The position numbers and the translations under genes were made by a program. Below are positions 26,309-35,760 of a stretch of 64,000 bases of DNA, piece after piece. Under the pieces are notes generated by a model. The model had not been told where the DNA came from. It did not search any database and saw nothing but the letters and a program-made list of their open reading frames with translations. Location: positions 1,736,001 to 1,800,000 of the forward strand of contig NZ_CP026514.1 of NCBI RefSeq assembly GCF_002953935.1, written 5' to 3'. Position 1 is the first letter of the stretch. Each line of letters starts with the position of its first letter. Source of the DNA: Arthrobacter sp. PGP41. GTDB lineage: Bacteria; Actinomycetota; Actinomycetes; Actinomycetales; Micrococcaceae.

Positions 26309-27876
26309 GCGCGTCCGGCGGCAATCCAGGCGGGGGCGGCAACGCCGGGCGCGGCGCCGCGGGCGGCGGCCGCGGCAAAGGGGGACCCAGGGAGAACAGC
26401 CGGCGAAACGCCCAGGGCCGTGAACGGAACCGCGGTCCGCAGCGCAGCTTCACGGAAAACGCGCCCTCCCAACGGACCCGCCGTGCCGATCCCGCCCGGC
26501 TGGTGGCCTTCGAAGTCCTGCGCGCCGTCGCTGCCGAGGACGCGTACGCCAACCTCGTGCTCCCGGCACGGATCCGCCACCACGGGCTGGACAAGCGGGA
26601 CGCCGGCTTCGCCACCGAACTAACGTATGGTGCCCTGCGGGGCCAAGGCACCTACGACGCCATCCTGGCGCGCTGCGTGGACCGACCGCTTGACCAGCTG
26701 GACCCGGCGGTCCTGGACGCTCTCCGGATCGGAACCCACCAGCTGCTGGCCATGCGCGTCCCCGCACACGCCGCCCTCGACCAGACCGTCGGCCTGGCGC
26801 GTGCCGTGATCGGGGCGGGGCCTTCAGCGCTCATCAACGCTGTGCTCCGCAAGGTTGCTGCACACACGCTTGCGGAGTGGCTGGACGTGCTGGTGGCCGG
26901 AGAGACCGACGAAACGAAAATCGCTGCGCTCCGCTACGCCCACCCGGAATGGATCGTCCGCGCCATGCGCCAATCACTGGTGGCGCACGGCCGGCCGGCC
27001 AGCGAAGTGAACCACCTCCTGGAAGCGGACAACGCCGCCCCGGTGGTCAACCTGGTGGCCCTGCCTGGCCTGGGCAACCTGGACGAGGCGCTGGAGAACG
27101 GGGCCATTCCGGGCGAACTCGTCCAGGGGTCTGCCCTTTCCAGCGGCGGTGACCTGGGGCGGTTCTCCTCCATCCGTGAAGGAACCACCCGGGTCCAGGA
27201 CGTCGGCTCCCAGCTGGTGGCCCGCGCCATGGCGGCCGTTGACATCGATGTGCCGGCAGGAGCGGGCGATACCAAGGCGGAGGCGTGGCTTGACCTCTGC
27301 GCCGGTCCGGGTGGAAAGGCAGCCCTGCTGGGCGCCCTGGCCAAGCAACGGGGCGCAACACTGCTGGCCAACGAACCCGCTCCCCACCGCGCCAAGCTCG
27401 TCAGCCAGGCGCTCTCGGCCGTGCCGCCGGAAACCTGGCAGGTCCGGACCGGAGACGGCCGCGACGTCGGATCCGAAGCGCCCGAATCATTTGACCGTGT
27501 CCTCGTGGACGTCCCCTGCAGCGGCCTCGGCGCATTGCGGCGCCGGCCGGAGTCCCGGTGGCGCCGATCACCCAAGGACCTTGCCGATCTCGGTCCACTG
27601 CAGCGCGAGCTGCTGGCCTCTGCCCTGGCAGCGGTTCGTCCAGGGGGAGTGGTGGCCTACGTGACCTGCTCGCCGCATCCGGCGGAAACAACGGCCGTCG
27701 TGGCTGATGCCCTCCGCAAACGCGATGACCTGGAACTCCTTGACGCCGGAGCGGCGCTGGACGCCGTCAGCCTCCCCGGAAAGCTGGACGCCGGGCACGA
27801 GTCCACAGCGCAGCTCTGGCCCCATATCCACGGCACAGACGCCATGTTCCTCGCGCTCATCCATAAGAAGCCCTGA
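26305..27876 (+). CDS. rsmB: 16S rRNA (cytosine(967)-C5)-methyltransferase
   Basis: SAM-dependent rRNA methyltransferase of the NOL1/Sun family, 523 aa. After about 60 Gly/Arg-rich residues that are not part of the family domain come the NusB-like RNA-binding domain ('ARLVAFEVLRAV', 'ELTYGALRGQGTYD', 'LRIGTHQLLAM'). The methyltransferase domain follows, with SAM motif 'WLDLCAGPGGKAALL', motif IV 'VLVDVPCSGLGALRRRPESRW' (Cys) and 'AYVTCSPHPAET' (second Cys). ATG overlaps the fmt stop. rpe follows after 18 bases. Confidence 0.95.
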   Translation: MSASGGNPGGGGNAGRGAAGGGRGKGGPRENSRRNAQGRERNRGPQRSFTENAPSQRTRRADPARLVAFEVLRAVAAEDAYANLVLPARIRHHGLDKRDAGFATELTYGALRGQGTYDAILARCVDRPLDQLDPAVLDALRIGTHQLLAMRVPAHAALDQTVGLARAVIGAGPSALINAVLRKVAAHTLAEWLDVLVAGETDETKIAALRYAHPEWIVRAMRQSLVAHGRPASEVNHLLEADNAAPVVNLVALPGLGNLDEALENGAIPGELVQGSALSSGGDLGRFSSIREGTTRVQDVGSQLVARAMAAVDIDVPAGAGDTKAEAWLDLCAGPGGKAALLGALAKQRGATLLANEPAPHRAKLVSQALSAVPPETWQVRTGDGRDVGSEAPESFDRVLVDVPCSGLGALRRRPESRWRRSPKDLADLGPLQRELLASALAAVRPGGVVAYVTCSPHPAETTAVVADALRKRDDLELLDAGAALDAVSLPGKLDAGHESTAQLWPHIHGTDAMFLALIHKKP

Positions 27877-27894
27877 CCCGTGAAAGGTTCCCCT

Positions 27895-28575
27895 GTGACG
27901 CAATGCTGCATCAACCCGAGCATCCTCTCGGCCGACTTCGTCAACCTGGAGGCCGAACTGCAGCGCATCAGCAGCGCTGACGCCGTGCACGTGGACGTCA
28001 TGGACAACCACTTCGTCCCCAACCTGACCATCGGACTGCCCGTGGTGCAGCGCATCCAGGAGGTGAGCCCCATACCCCTGGACGCGCACCTGATGATCGC
28101 TGACGCAGACCGGTGGGCACCGGGCTTCGCCGACGCCGGCCTGGCGTCCGTCACATTCCACGCGGAGGCGTCCATCGCGCCCGTGAAGCTGGCCCGCGAA
28201 CTTCGCAGCAGGGGATCGAAAGCCGGGATGGCAATCCGGCCGGCTACCCCCGTGGAGCCCTACCTGGACATGCTGTCCGAGCTGGACATGCTGCTCATCA
28301 TGACGGTGGAGCCCGGATTCGGCGGCCAGGCATTCCTGGACCTCACCCTGCCCAAGATCCGGCGCGCCAGGGCTGCCATTGACGGTTCAGGAATCGGCGT
28401 GGCCATCCAGGTTGACGGCGGGATCACGGAGGAGACAATCGTCCGGGCCGCGGAAGCAGGCGCCAACGTGTTTGTTGCCGGCTCCGCCGTCTACGGCGCC
28501 GAAGACCCCGCCGCGGCCATCGAGCGCCTGCGCCGGGAGGCCAACAGGACGTTACCCGCGGTGACGGGGGAATAG
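27895..28575 (+). CDS. rpe: ribulose-phosphate 3-epimerase
   Basis: Interconverts ribulose 5-phosphate and xylulose 5-phosphate in the pentose phosphate pathway. 226 aa, TIM barrel with 'PSILSADF', '[17 protein letters not shown]' (metal ligands), 'DAHLMI', '[12 protein letters not shown]' and 'QVDGGI'. I chose the GTG at 27895, seven bases after AAAGG; a GTG at 27880 would overlap that site. It may be co-transcribed with rsmB; the riboflavin leader starts about 40 bases after the stop. Confidence 0.94.
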   Translation: MTQCCINPSILSADFVNLEAELQRISSADAVHVDVMDNHFVPNLTIGLPVVQRIQEVSPIPLDAHLMIADADRWAPGFADAGLASVTFHAEASIAPVKLARELRSRGSKAGMAIRPATPVEPYLDMLSELDMLLIMTVEPGFGGQAFLDLTLPKIRRARAAIDGSGIGVAIQVDGGITEETIVRAAEAGANVFVAGSAVYGAEDPAAAIERLRREANRTLPAVTGE

Positions 28576-28616
28576 CCGGGAGCCGGTGCCGGTTATGGCA
28601 CAATAGCAACACACAT

Positions 28617-28762
28617 ACGTGCTCCGGGGTCGGTGTAAGTCCGAACCGGCGGTGACAGTCCGCGACCCGCGAGCCGGTGGTTTCCGCAAGGAAATCCCGG
28701 CGGACGGTTGAACCGGTGAAATTCCGGTACCGACAGTTAAAGTCTGGATGAGAGAAGCACGT
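28617..28762 (+). promoter_or_regulatory. FMN riboswitch (RFN element)
   Basis: Clear RFN core: GGGGTCGGTGTAAGTCC near the 5' side, then GCGGTGACAGTCCGCGACC, the GAACCGGTGAAATTCCGG arm and the terminal CTGGATGAGAGAAGCAC. The closing helix is ACGTGCT (28617-28623) with AGCACGT (28756-28762). It sits ahead of ribD and should repress the riboflavin operon when FMN is abundant. CACAAT at 28599-28604 is a possible -10 just upstream. No T-tract terminator follows, so translational control of the downstream start is likelier than attenuation. Confidence 0.96.
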
Positions 28763-28820
28763 ACAGCTGTATCTGTGGGGCCATTCCGGCGCCGCAGCCT
28801 TCTGCTGTCGTAAACCCCCG

Positions 28821-28878
28821 GAGCCATCGCGGTTCGAGAGGGAAGGAACGACACGGAATGAACCCCAAGCGATGGCTC
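28821..28878 (+). promoter_or_regulatory. 10-base inverted repeat enclosing the leader ORF start
   Basis: GAGCCATCGC (28821-28830) and GCGATGGCTC (28869-28878) are perfect complements. The 38-base loop holds GGAAGGAACG and the ATG of the small leader ORF at 28858. It lies about 60 bases after the riboswitch and could be part of its expression platform. Confidence 0.5.
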
Positions 28879-28941
28879 TTCGATGCCAAACACCCTGCCG
28901 TTTTTCCGGAGGGCGCAGCCGCCGCACTGGTTGCCGCATGA
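28858..28941 (+). CDS. short leader ORF coupled to ribD (27 codons)
   Basis: Open frame MNPKRWLFDAKHP... of 27 codons between the FMN riboswitch and ribD. Its TGA overlaps the ribD ATG as ATGA, the coupling arrangement used throughout this operon, and a purine-rich GGAAGGAACG lies upstream. It could be a real small protein or a device that carries ribosomes onto ribD, whose own start has no visible Shine-Dalgarno sequence. No known family is recognised. Confidence 0.5.
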   Translation: MNPKRWLFDAKHPAVFPEGAAAALVAA

Positions 28942-30119
28942 CGGCGGGCAATCCGGCCACGGCCGACGCAATCACCGGGCCGCACTCCAGCCACCCGCTG
29001 CAGCACGCTGACGGGGCAGTTACTGCCTTCAGTGCTGCCGAGACCGGAGCCATGGAAGCAGCCCTCGAAGCAGCCCTGCGGGGCCCGCGGGGGGCAAACC
29101 CCTTGGTGGGCGCCGTCGTCGTGGATCCTGCAGGCCGCCACCTGGTCACCGGTTTCCACCGCGGCGCCGGCACCGCGCACGCAGAGGCGGACGCGATCAG
29201 CCAGGCCACAACCGCGGGCCTGGATCTCTCGGGCTGCACCATGGTGGTTACCCTGGAGCCCTGCAACCACGTGGGGCGCACAGGCCCTTGCGCCGAGGCC
29301 ATCATTGGCGCCGGAATAACGGACGTGGTGTACGCGGTGGATGATCCGCACGACCCGGCAGCAGGCGGAGCCGCAACGCTGCGTGCCGCGGGCGTCCGGG
29401 TCCGCAGCGGGCTCGGGGCTGCGGAGTCCCTGGACCTGAACCGCCAATGGTTTGAGGCTGTGATGGCGAAACGGCCCTTCGTCACCCTCCACATCGCCCA
29501 GACGCTGGACAGCCGCATCGCGGCCGAGGACGGCACCAGCCAATGGATTTCCAGCCCGGAATCCCTGGCGGACAACCACGCCATCCGCAGCCGGATCGAT
29601 GCCATCCTGGTGGGCACCCAGACCGTCCTGGTGGATGACCCGCGGCTCACCGCCCGGAACGAATCGGGAGCACTGGCAGCGAGCCAGCCGGTGCGGGCCG
29701 TCATGGGGCTGCGCGACGTCCCCGCCGGCGCCGCCGTGCGCGGAACAGACGGACTGGTGGCGCACCTCCGCACCCGGGACCCGCGCGAGGCGCTGGCCAT
29801 GCTGTACCGATCCGGGACCCGCCACGTCATGGTGGAGGGAGGCTCGCGCATCCTGAGCGCGTTCCTCTCTGCCGGGCTGGTCGATGAACTCATCGTGTAT
29901 CAGGCGCCCACCCTGCTGGGCTCCGGCACGCCGGCCCTGGGGAGCCTGGGGATCACCACCCTCGCCGACGCCCAGCAATGGGACTGGGACGGGTCCGACG
30001 GCGGTGCCGTGCGAAAGCTGGGCCGGGACCTGCGACTTCACCTTAGACCGCAACGGACCGTTGCACTGGAACCTCAACCAACCCGCGACAGCGCGGAGCC
30101 AGCCCAGGGAGGCTACTGA
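28938..30119 (+). CDS. ribD: bifunctional riboflavin deaminase/reductase
   Basis: Carries out the deamination and side-chain reduction steps of riboflavin synthesis. 393 aa from the ATG at 28938. The N-terminal zinc deaminase domain has 'FHRGAGTAHAEADAI' and 'TLEPCNHVGRTGPCAEA' (His, Glu and two Cys). The C-terminal reductase domain has 'FVTLHIAQTLDSRIA', 'GTQTVLVDDPRLTAR' and 'HVMVEGGSRIL'. The open frame extends upstream to 28872, but the start chosen matches the ATGA overlap with the leader ORF. First enzyme gene under the FMN riboswitch. Confidence 0.94.
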   Translation: MTAGNPATADAITGPHSSHPLQHADGAVTAFSAAETGAMEAALEAALRGPRGANPLVGAVVVDPAGRHLVTGFHRGAGTAHAEADAISQATTAGLDLSGCTMVVTLEPCNHVGRTGPCAEAIIGAGITDVVYAVDDPHDPAAGGAATLRAAGVRVRSGLGAAESLDLNRQWFEAVMAKRPFVTLHIAQTLDSRIAAEDGTSQWISSPESLADNHAIRSRIDAILVGTQTVLVDDPRLTARNESGALAASQPVRAVMGLRDVPAGAAVRGTDGLVAHLRTRDPREALAMLYRSGTRHVMVEGGSRILSAFLSAGLVDELIVYQAPTLLGSGTPALGSLGITTLADAQQWDWDGSDGGAVRKLGRDLRLHLRPQRTVALEPQPTRDSAEPAQGGY

Positions 30120-30763
30120 TGTTTACCGGAATTATTGCCGAACAAGGGCATGTCCTGGCCGTGGAGCGGGACGGGAACGCCAGCGCCACCGTGCGGCTGC
30201 ACGCCCCCGGCACCACCGAAGGGCTCGCGCTCGGCGGCTCCATCGCCGTCAACGGGGTGTGCCTCACGGCCACGGAGATCAACGGCAAGGAATTCAGTGT
30301 TGACGTGATGGGGGAAACCCTGGTCCGCAGCACCATTGGCGAACTTGCGCCGGGTGATTCGGTCAACCTTGAACGCTGCGTTACGGCGGGCGGCCGGCTG
30401 GACGGGCATGTGGTGCAGGGGCACGTGGACGGTGTCGGGGTGCTGCTGGAACGCGAGGCCCTCGGCAACTGGGAGCGGCTTCGGTTCGGCGTGCCCGCCA
30501 ACCTGGCGCGCTACATCGCCGAAAAGGGCTCCATAGCCATCGACGGCGTCTCGCTGACAGTGACCGCAGTCAGTGAGGCCAGCGAGCAGGCACCTTGGTT
30601 TGAGGTGGGGCTCATTCCCACAACCCTGGCTGAAACCGGCCTGGGCGCCAAGAGGACCGGCAGCCGGGTGAACCTGGAAGTGGATGTCCTGGCCAAGTAC
30701 ACCGAACGCCTGCTGGCGTTCAACACGCCGGCGCCCGCCGCCGTTGAGGGAGGGGCCCGATGA
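30119..30763 (+). CDS. ribE: riboflavin synthase, alpha subunit
   Basis: Converts two 6,7-dimethyl-8-ribityllumazines to riboflavin. 214 aa built of two lumazine-binding repeats, each with its own hallmark: '[15 protein letters not shown]' and '[15 protein letters not shown]'. It begins '[12 protein letters not shown]', as in most members. The ATG overlaps the ribD stop (TGATG). Confidence 0.95.
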   Translation: MFTGIIAEQGHVLAVERDGNASATVRLHAPGTTEGLALGGSIAVNGVCLTATEINGKEFSVDVMGETLVRSTIGELAPGDSVNLERCVTAGGRLDGHVVQGHVDGVGVLLEREALGNWERLRFGVPANLARYIAEKGSIAIDGVSLTVTAVSEASEQAPWFEVGLIPTTLAETGLGAKRTGSRVNLEVDVLAKYTERLLAFNTPAPAAVEGGAR

Positions 30764-31515
30764 ACGCCGCAGTAAAGCTGGAAAATGCAGCGGCGGCCGG
30801 ATCCGCCGTCGCCGCTGCTGCCCGCACCGGCCAGCCAGCGGCTGCCACTGGACTCGATACCATCGAAGAAGCGGTACGGGCCATCGCCGCCGGCAGGCCG
30901 GTGCTGGCAGTGGACAACGAGGACCGGGAGAACGAGGGCGACATCATCTTCGCCGCCCAGCATGCCACCCCGGCCCTGATGGGCTGGACCATCCGCTACA
31001 GCTCGGGTGTCATCTGCGTTCCGCTGTCAGGGGACCGCGCGGACGCCTTGGCACTGCCTCCGATGGTGGCGGTCAACGAGGACGCCAAGGGGACGGCCTA
31101 CACGGTGTCCTGTGATGCCACAGTGGGTGTGAGTACCGGGATTTCCGCGACTGACCGGGCCCTGACCGCCCGCGTGCTCGCAGATCCGCAGGCCGGGCCG
31201 GAGGCGCTGACCCGTCCCGGGCATATTTTCCCGCTGCGGGCCGTTAATGGGGGAGTGCGGGAACGCCCAGGCCACACCGAAGCGGCCGTAGACCTGTGCC
31301 GGCTCGCCGGACTGGAAGCTGTGGGCGTAATCGCCGAAGTTGTCTATGACGACGGTGAGATGATGCGGCTGGACGGGCTTCGCGCCTTCGCTGCCGAACA
31401 CGGGTGCCCACTGATCTCGATTGAAGACCTGGTGGCCTACCTCGAGGCAACGGGCCCAGCGGCTGACAGCAATACCCGGGCAGGACGCGCGGGCGGAGAA
31501 GAGGAGATACGATGA
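30760..31515 (+). CDS. ribB: 3,4-dihydroxy-2-butanone 4-phosphate synthase
   Basis: Makes the four-carbon unit of riboflavin from ribulose 5-phosphate. 251 aa with '[18 protein letters not shown]' (metal and substrate acids), '[13 protein letters not shown]', '[10 protein letters not shown]' and '[13 protein letters not shown]'. About 25 Ala-rich residues precede the domain. The protein stops after the DHBP domain, so it is not the fused RibBA of many bacteria; ribA follows as a separate gene with a 4-base overlap. Confidence 0.95.
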   Translation: MNAAVKLENAAAAGSAVAAAARTGQPAAATGLDTIEEAVRAIAAGRPVLAVDNEDRENEGDIIFAAQHATPALMGWTIRYSSGVICVPLSGDRADALALPPMVAVNEDAKGTAYTVSCDATVGVSTGISATDRALTARVLADPQAGPEALTRPGHIFPLRAVNGGVRERPGHTEAAVDLCRLAGLEAVGVIAEVVYDDGEMMRLDGLRAFAAEHGCPLISIEDLVAYLEATGPAADSNTRAGRAGGEEEIR

Positions 31516-32252
31516 CGGCTTCCGGAGCTTCGGGCAACGGCCACCACGCGCCGGGTTCGGGTAACGGCCACCACCCGGAACCCGGACACGGCCGGGTAAC
31601 CCATCCCGTCAGCGGCGGGCCCGTCGTGCAGCTGCCGACCGCATTTGGCGACTTCATTGCCCAGGCGTGGACGGACCTGGTCACCGGCCACGAGCACCTG
31701 GCCGTCAGTTCCCCCAACCCGCCCAGGGACGGAAAGGCACCTTTGGTCCGGCTTCACTCCGAGTGCCTGACCGGGGATGTCTTCGGTTCCTACCGCTGCG
31801 ACTGCGGCGAACAGCTTGCCTACGCCCTGGAAATGATCGGCGAGCAAGGCGGCACCCTGCTGTACCTGCGCGGCCAGGAGGGCCGCGGCATCGGCCTTGC
31901 CAACAAGATTAAGGCCTACGCGCTGCAGGAGGCCGGCTTTGACACCGTCGAGGCCAACGAGCAGCTGGGCCTGCCCGTGGATGCCCGCTGCTACAAGGCT
32001 GCCGCCCAGGTGCTCGCGGAAATGGGGCTGCACGAGGTGCGGCTCCTGAGCAACAACCCGGACAAGCAGAACAGGCTGGCAAACGCCGGTGTCAGGGTGG
32101 TTGAAATGGTCCCCACGGAGGTGCCCTCCCGCGACCAGAACATCCGGTACCTGCAGACCAAGAAGGACCGCATGGAGCACCGGCTGACGCTCGATACCCA
32201 CGTGGCTGCCGTCCCAGCCGCCGCTGACTCCTTTGGCCACGAACAAGACTGA
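31512..32252 (+). CDS. ribA: GTP cyclohydrolase II
   Basis: Opens GTP as the first step of riboflavin synthesis. Zinc Cys ligands are in '[20 protein letters not shown]', and the active site continues with '[14 protein letters not shown]' and '[12 protein letters not shown]'. 246 aa. The first 28 residues are an unusual His/Gly-rich extension with the unit SGNGHH twice, upstream of the normal family start. Overlaps ribB by four bases. Confidence 0.95.
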   Translation: MTASGASGNGHHAPGSGNGHHPEPGHGRVTHPVSGGPVVQLPTAFGDFIAQAWTDLVTGHEHLAVSSPNPPRDGKAPLVRLHSECLTGDVFGSYRCDCGEQLAYALEMIGEQGGTLLYLRGQEGRGIGLANKIKAYALQEAGFDTVEANEQLGLPVDARCYKAAAQVLAEMGLHEVRLLSNNPDKQNRLANAGVRVVEMVPTEVPSRDQNIRYLQTKKDRMEHRLTLDTHVAAVPAAADSFGHEQD

Positions 32253-32321
32253 CCGCAGCATCAAGCTGGCCACGCCACAAGACCGACCACATCACAAGAC
32301 TGAACGGAACAGAACTGACCT

Positions 32322-32810
32322 ATGAGCGGACACGGCGCCCCCGACATCGACCTCACCACCCTCAACCCCGCGGAAACCTCGCAGCTGCGGCTGGCAATCG
32401 TGGCAGCCAGCTGGCACACGCAGATCATGGACGGCCTCCTGGACGGCGCCCTCCGGGCCGCAAAGGACGCCGGGATTGCCGAGCCCACGGTCCTGCGCGT
32501 CCCCGGCAGCTTTGAGCTTCCCGTGGCTGCCGCGCGGCTGGCGCCGCACTTCGACGCGGTGGTTGCCCTCGGCGTCGTCATCCGTGGCGGCACCCCGCAC
32601 TTTGACTACGTGTGCCAGGCAGCGACGTCGGGCCTCACCGACGTCAGCGTGCGCACCGGCGTCCCGGTTGGCTTCGGCGTCCTGACCTGCGATACCGAAC
32701 AGCAGGGCCTGGACCGTGCCGGCCTGCCGGGCTCCAAGGAAGACAAGGGCCACGAGGCCGTCACCGCGGCCTTGGCCACCGCCGTCGTGCTGAAGCAGTA
32801 CGGCAGCTAG
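32322..32810 (+). CDS. ribH: 6,7-dimethyl-8-ribityllumazine synthase
   Basis: Condenses the pyrimidine and the four-carbon phosphate to lumazine; usually forms a 60-mer shell or pentamer. 162 aa with '[18 protein letters not shown]', '[12 protein letters not shown]', '[17 protein letters not shown]' (catalytic His) and '[11 protein letters not shown]'. Last gene of the rib operon, 69 bases after ribA. Complete set: ribD, E, B, A, H. Confidence 0.95.
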   Translation: MSGHGAPDIDLTTLNPAETSQLRLAIVAASWHTQIMDGLLDGALRAAKDAGIAEPTVLRVPGSFELPVAAARLAPHFDAVVALGVVIRGGTPHFDYVCQAATSGLTDVSVRTGVPVGFGVLTCDTEQQGLDRAGLPGSKEDKGHEAVTAALATAVVLKQYGS

Positions 32811-32814
32811 CAAA

Positions 32815-32829
32815 GCCCGCATGGCGGGC
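32815..32829 (+). terminator. short hairpin after ribH
   Basis: GCCCGC (32815-32820) and GCGGGC (32824-32829) with a 3-base loop, five bases after the ribH stop. There is no T tract, so as a terminator it is weak; the following bases are TG-rich. Confidence 0.4.
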
Positions 32830-32898
32830 GCGTGTGTATTCGCTCACATCGCGCCCGTCATGCAACGGCCCGGGAAGCGCCCTTTGGGCCGCAGCAAG

Positions 32899-32912
32899 TA
32901 GGCTGTAGGGCG
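32899..32912 (+). promoter_or_regulatory. -10 element for a probably leaderless hisE mRNA
   Basis: TAGGCT at 32899-32904 lies seven bases before the hisE GTG, and no Shine-Dalgarno sequence precedes that GTG. The transcript would begin at or next to the start codon, a frequent arrangement in actinobacteria. No good -35 seen. Confidence 0.45.
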
Positions 32913-33175
32913 TGAAGAATTTCGAGACGCTGTTCGCTGAGCTCAGCGAGAAGGCAGCCACCCGCCCGGAAGGCTCCCGCACCGTCGCTGAATTGGAGTC
33001 CGGTGTTCACGGCATCGGCAAGAAAGTCGTTGAGGAAGCAGCCGAAGTGTGGATGGCTGCCGAATATGAATCCGATGAAGCCGCGGCCGAGGAAATCTCC
33101 CAGCTGCTGTACCACCTGCAGGTCCTGATGCTCGCCAAAGGCCTCACCCTGGAAGACGTCTACAAGCATCTGTAG
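32912..33175 (+). CDS. hisE: phosphoribosyl-ATP diphosphatase
   Basis: Second step of histidine synthesis, removing pyrophosphate from PR-ATP. 87 aa, a helical MazG-like fold with '[13 protein letters not shown]', '[17 protein letters not shown]' (metal-binding Glu cluster) and '[15 protein letters not shown]'. GTG start directly behind a -10 element. hisG follows after 90 bases. Confidence 0.95.
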   Translation: MKNFETLFAELSEKAATRPEGSRTVAELESGVHGIGKKVVEEAAEVWMAAEYESDEAAAEEISQLLYHLQVLMLAKGLTLEDVYKHL

Positions 33176-33265
33176 CCACCGGTCCGGCGCGCTTCACGCC
33201 GCCGGTGCCCGCCGTGGCCTGCATTGCCTGAACCGCTAGACCTCCCTCACCCAGAAAGACCTTCC

Positions 33266-34126
33266 ATGCTGCGAGTAGCCGTCCCCAACAAGGGCTCCCT
33301 GTCCGAAGCCGCATCCGCCATGCTGTCAGAGGCGGGGTACCGCCAGCGCCGGGACTCCCGCGAGCTGGTGATGGTGGACCCGGACAATGACATCGAGTTC
33401 TTCTTCCTCCGTCCCCGCGACATCGCCGTATACGTCGGCCAGGGAACGCTCGACGTCGGCATCACCGGCCGCGATCTCCTCCTGGACGCCGAGGTGGAGG
33501 CTGAAGAGCTGCTTCCGCTGGGTTTTGCTGCCTCCACGTTCCGTTTTGCGGGTCCCGTGGGAGACTTCGCGAAGGTGGAGGAACTGGAAGGGAAGCGGCT
33601 TGCCACCAGCTACGACGGCCTGCTGCGTGGCTACCTGGCCGAGCGCGGCATCAAGGCCAAGGTGGTCCGCCTGGACGGTGCCGTGGAATCCTCGGTCCGG
33701 CTGGGCGTCGCGGATGCCATCGCGGATGTTGTCGAGACCGGCAACACCCTCAAGGCCGCCGGGATGGAGATCTTCGGCGAACCGATCCTGAAATCCGAGG
33801 CCGTCCTGATCCGCCGTACCGGCGAAGGCGGTGCGGCGAACGGAACGGCCAAGGAGATCGAGGTCCTGATCCGCCGGCTCCAGGGCGTACTGGTGGCCCG
33901 CCAGTACGTGCTGATGGACTACGACATCCGCAAGGAGCTCGTGGAACAGGCCGCTGCCCTCACACCCGGTCTGGAATCGCCCACTGTCTCGCCGCTGCGC
34001 GACTCGGACTGGGTTGCCGTCCGGTCCATGGTGCCCAAGAAGGAAACCAACCGGATCATGGACGAGCTGTACGATCTCGGCGCCCGCGCCATCCTGGTCA
34101 GCAGCATCCACGCCTGCCGCATCTGA
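33266..34126 (+). CDS. hisG: ATP phosphoribosyltransferase, long form
   Basis: First, feedback-controlled step of histidine synthesis. 286 aa with the catalytic half ('[14 protein letters not shown]', '[12 protein letters not shown]', '[18 protein letters not shown]') and the C-terminal ACT-like regulatory domain of the long form that binds histidine. I chose the ATG at 33266 ('[11 protein letters not shown]'), the usual family start; the open frame extends 14 codons upstream. hisF follows after 16 bases. Confidence 0.96.
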   Translation: MLRVAVPNKGSLSEAASAMLSEAGYRQRRDSRELVMVDPDNDIEFFFLRPRDIAVYVGQGTLDVGITGRDLLLDAEVEAEELLPLGFAASTFRFAGPVGDFAKVEELEGKRLATSYDGLLRGYLAERGIKAKVVRLDGAVESSVRLGVADAIADVVETGNTLKAAGMEIFGEPILKSEAVLIRRTGEGGAANGTAKEIEVLIRRLQGVLVARQYVLMDYDIRKELVEQAAALTPGLESPTVSPLRDSDWVAVRSMVPKKETNRIMDELYDLGARAILVSSIHACRI

Positions 34127-34142
34127 TTTCCAGGAGAATTTC

Positions 34143-34919
34143 ATGGCTGTAGCTGTACGAGTCATTCCCTGCCTCGACGTGGACGCCGGGCGCGTCGTCA
34201 AGGGCGTCAACTTCGAGGGCCTGCGCGACGCCGGCGACCCCGTGGAGCTCGCCCACCGCTACGACAACGCCGGAGCAGATGAACTGACCTTCCTGGACGT
34301 CACGGCGTCCTCCGGCAACCGCGAAACCACGTTCGATGTAGTCCGCCGGACGGCCGAAGAGGTCTTCATCCCGCTCTGCGTCGGCGGTGGCGTCCGGGGA
34401 GTCGCAGAGGTGGACAAGCTGCTGCGCTACGGCGCAGACAAAGCGTCCATCAACACCGCCGCCGTCGCCCGGCCGGACGTCATCGACGAGATCACCCGGC
34501 ATTTCGGTTCCCAGGTCCTCGTCCTGTCCCTCGACGCCCGCCGCACCCGCCCGGGATCCCAGCCCACGCCGTCGGGGTTCGAAGTGACTACCCACGGCGG
34601 ACGCACAGGAACCGGTATCGACGCCATCGCATGGGCCAGGGAAGCCGCGGACCGCGGCGTGGGGGAGATCCTGCTGAACTCCATCGACGCCGACGGCACC
34701 AAGGATGGGTTCGACCTCGAACTGATCAAGCTGGTCCGGGCCGCCGTCAAGGTGCCCATCATCGCCTCGGGCGGCGCGGGGGAGCCTGCGCACTTTCCGC
34801 CCGCCGTAGCGGCCGGCGCTGATGCCGTCCTGGCAGCATCCATCTTCCACTGGGGGCCGGACAACATGATGTCGCAGGTCAAGGACGCCATCCGCGAAGC
34901 AGGCTTCGAAGTCCGCTGA
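34143..34919 (+). CDS. hisF: imidazole glycerol phosphate synthase, cyclase subunit
   Basis: Closes the imidazole ring using ammonia from HisH. 258 aa TIM barrel with the catalytic Asp residues in '[15 protein letters not shown]' and '[15 protein letters not shown]', and phosphate-binding 'GGGVRGV' and 'SGGAGEP'. ATG start with AGGAG eight bases before. Its partner hisH is not in the window. A very long hairpin terminator follows. Confidence 0.96.
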   Translation: MAVAVRVIPCLDVDAGRVVKGVNFEGLRDAGDPVELAHRYDNAGADELTFLDVTASSGNRETTFDVVRRTAEEVFIPLCVGGGVRGVAEVDKLLRYGADKASINTAAVARPDVIDEITRHFGSQVLVLSLDARRTRPGSQPTPSGFEVTTHGGRTGTGIDAIAWAREAADRGVGEILLNSIDADGTKDGFDLELIKLVRAAVKVPIIASGGAGEPAHFPPAVAAGADAVLAASIFHWGPDNMMSQVKDAIREAGFEVR

Positions 34920-34933
34920 CCCCCTGCTTAAAC

Positions 34934-35000
34934 AGCAACGCGGGGTCACTTTACGCCCGATGAACCAAGGTTTTCGGGCGTAAAGTGACCCCGCGTTGCT
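34934..35000. terminator. 27-bp perfect hairpin, two-way terminator
   Basis: Arms 34934-34960 and 34974-35000 are exact reverse complements over 27 bases with a 13-base loop. A T run follows on the plus strand, and an A run precedes it, which reads as a T run on the minus strand. It lies between the convergent hisF and TIGR03085 genes. Confidence 0.93.
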
Positions 35001-35002
35001 TT

Positions 35003-35647
35003 TTAAAGCCCTACTTCGGCTGACTGGAGCAGCGCGACGGCGTCCGGCTGGCCTTCGAAGGTCACCAGCGCGTGGCGGGTCCGACCGTGGGCATGCATCA
35101 GCAGTTCGCCCGGCTCGCCCACGATGGCCACCGAAACAGGGGCACGTTTGGCCACATGGCGCGGTCCGGACGGGCGCACCAGGACGATGCCCAGATCGAC
35201 ACCGCGGTACAGGATGGCGGCGCGCTTGACGAGCTCATCCCACAGGGCTTCCGAGTAGGCCTCGTCCAGTGCCCGGGGCGCCCAGCGGTCAACCGCCCGG
35301 CGGACGTCCTCCGTGTGGACGAAGTACTCGATGAGGTTGGAGCTTTCGTCCAGCGCCTTGATCTTCATCGGCGACAATGCCGGCGGCCCCGCGCGGAACG
35401 TGTTGACGAGCTTCGCGTACTCCTCGCCCGTGGTGAGCTTCGCGGCAAGCCTGGCAGTGGCCTGGTCCGAGGCCTTGGCCAGGCGCTTGATGATCAGTCC
35501 CAGCCCCACGGCCGCCTTGCGTTCGCGCAGGTAAAGGTGCGCGGCAAGGTCCCTGGTACGCCAGCCCTTGCAGAGCGTGGGCGCGTCAGGGCCCGCCGCA
35601 AGCAGGGTCTCGGCAAGGACTTCTCGGGACGGTTCGACGAAATGCAT
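35003..35647 (-). CDS. TIGR03085 family metal-binding protein
   Basis: 214-aa soluble protein of the mycothiol-dependent maleylpyruvate isomerase-like (DinB) group, subfamily TIGR03085, known from actinobacteria. Shows '[34 protein letters not shown]' with the metal His, and '[15 protein letters not shown]' with the second His/Glu set. Mycothiol chemistry is a reasonable guess, but substrate is unknown. Start ATG 35647; its stop codon abuts the hairpin it shares with hisF. Confidence 0.88.
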   Translation of the reverse strand: MHFVEPSREVLAETLLAAGPDAPTLCKGWRTRDLAAHLYLRERKAAVGLGLIIKRLAKASDQATARLAAKLTTGEEYAKLVNTFRAGPPALSPMKIKALDESSNLIEYFVHTEDVRRAVDRWAPRALDEAYSEALWDELVKRAAILYRGVDLGIVLVRPSGPRHVAKRAPVSVAIVGEPGELLMHAHGRTRHALVTFEGQPDAVALLQSAEVGL

Positions 35648-35746
35648 CACTTGTGAAACTAGCACGACACGCGCAGAGTTGGGCAGCACGCCCGCCCCTG
35701 GTGGCCGTGCCGTCGTTCACACACATCGAGGGCCAAGTGGAGGCAC

Positions 35747-35760
35747 TAGACTTGACCTGA
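35747..35760 (+). promoter_or_regulatory. -10 element for a probably leaderless hisI mRNA
   Basis: TAGACT at 35747-35752 is seven bases before the hisI ATG, with no ribosome binding site in the gap. Same layout as hisE. No clear -35 seen. Confidence 0.45.
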
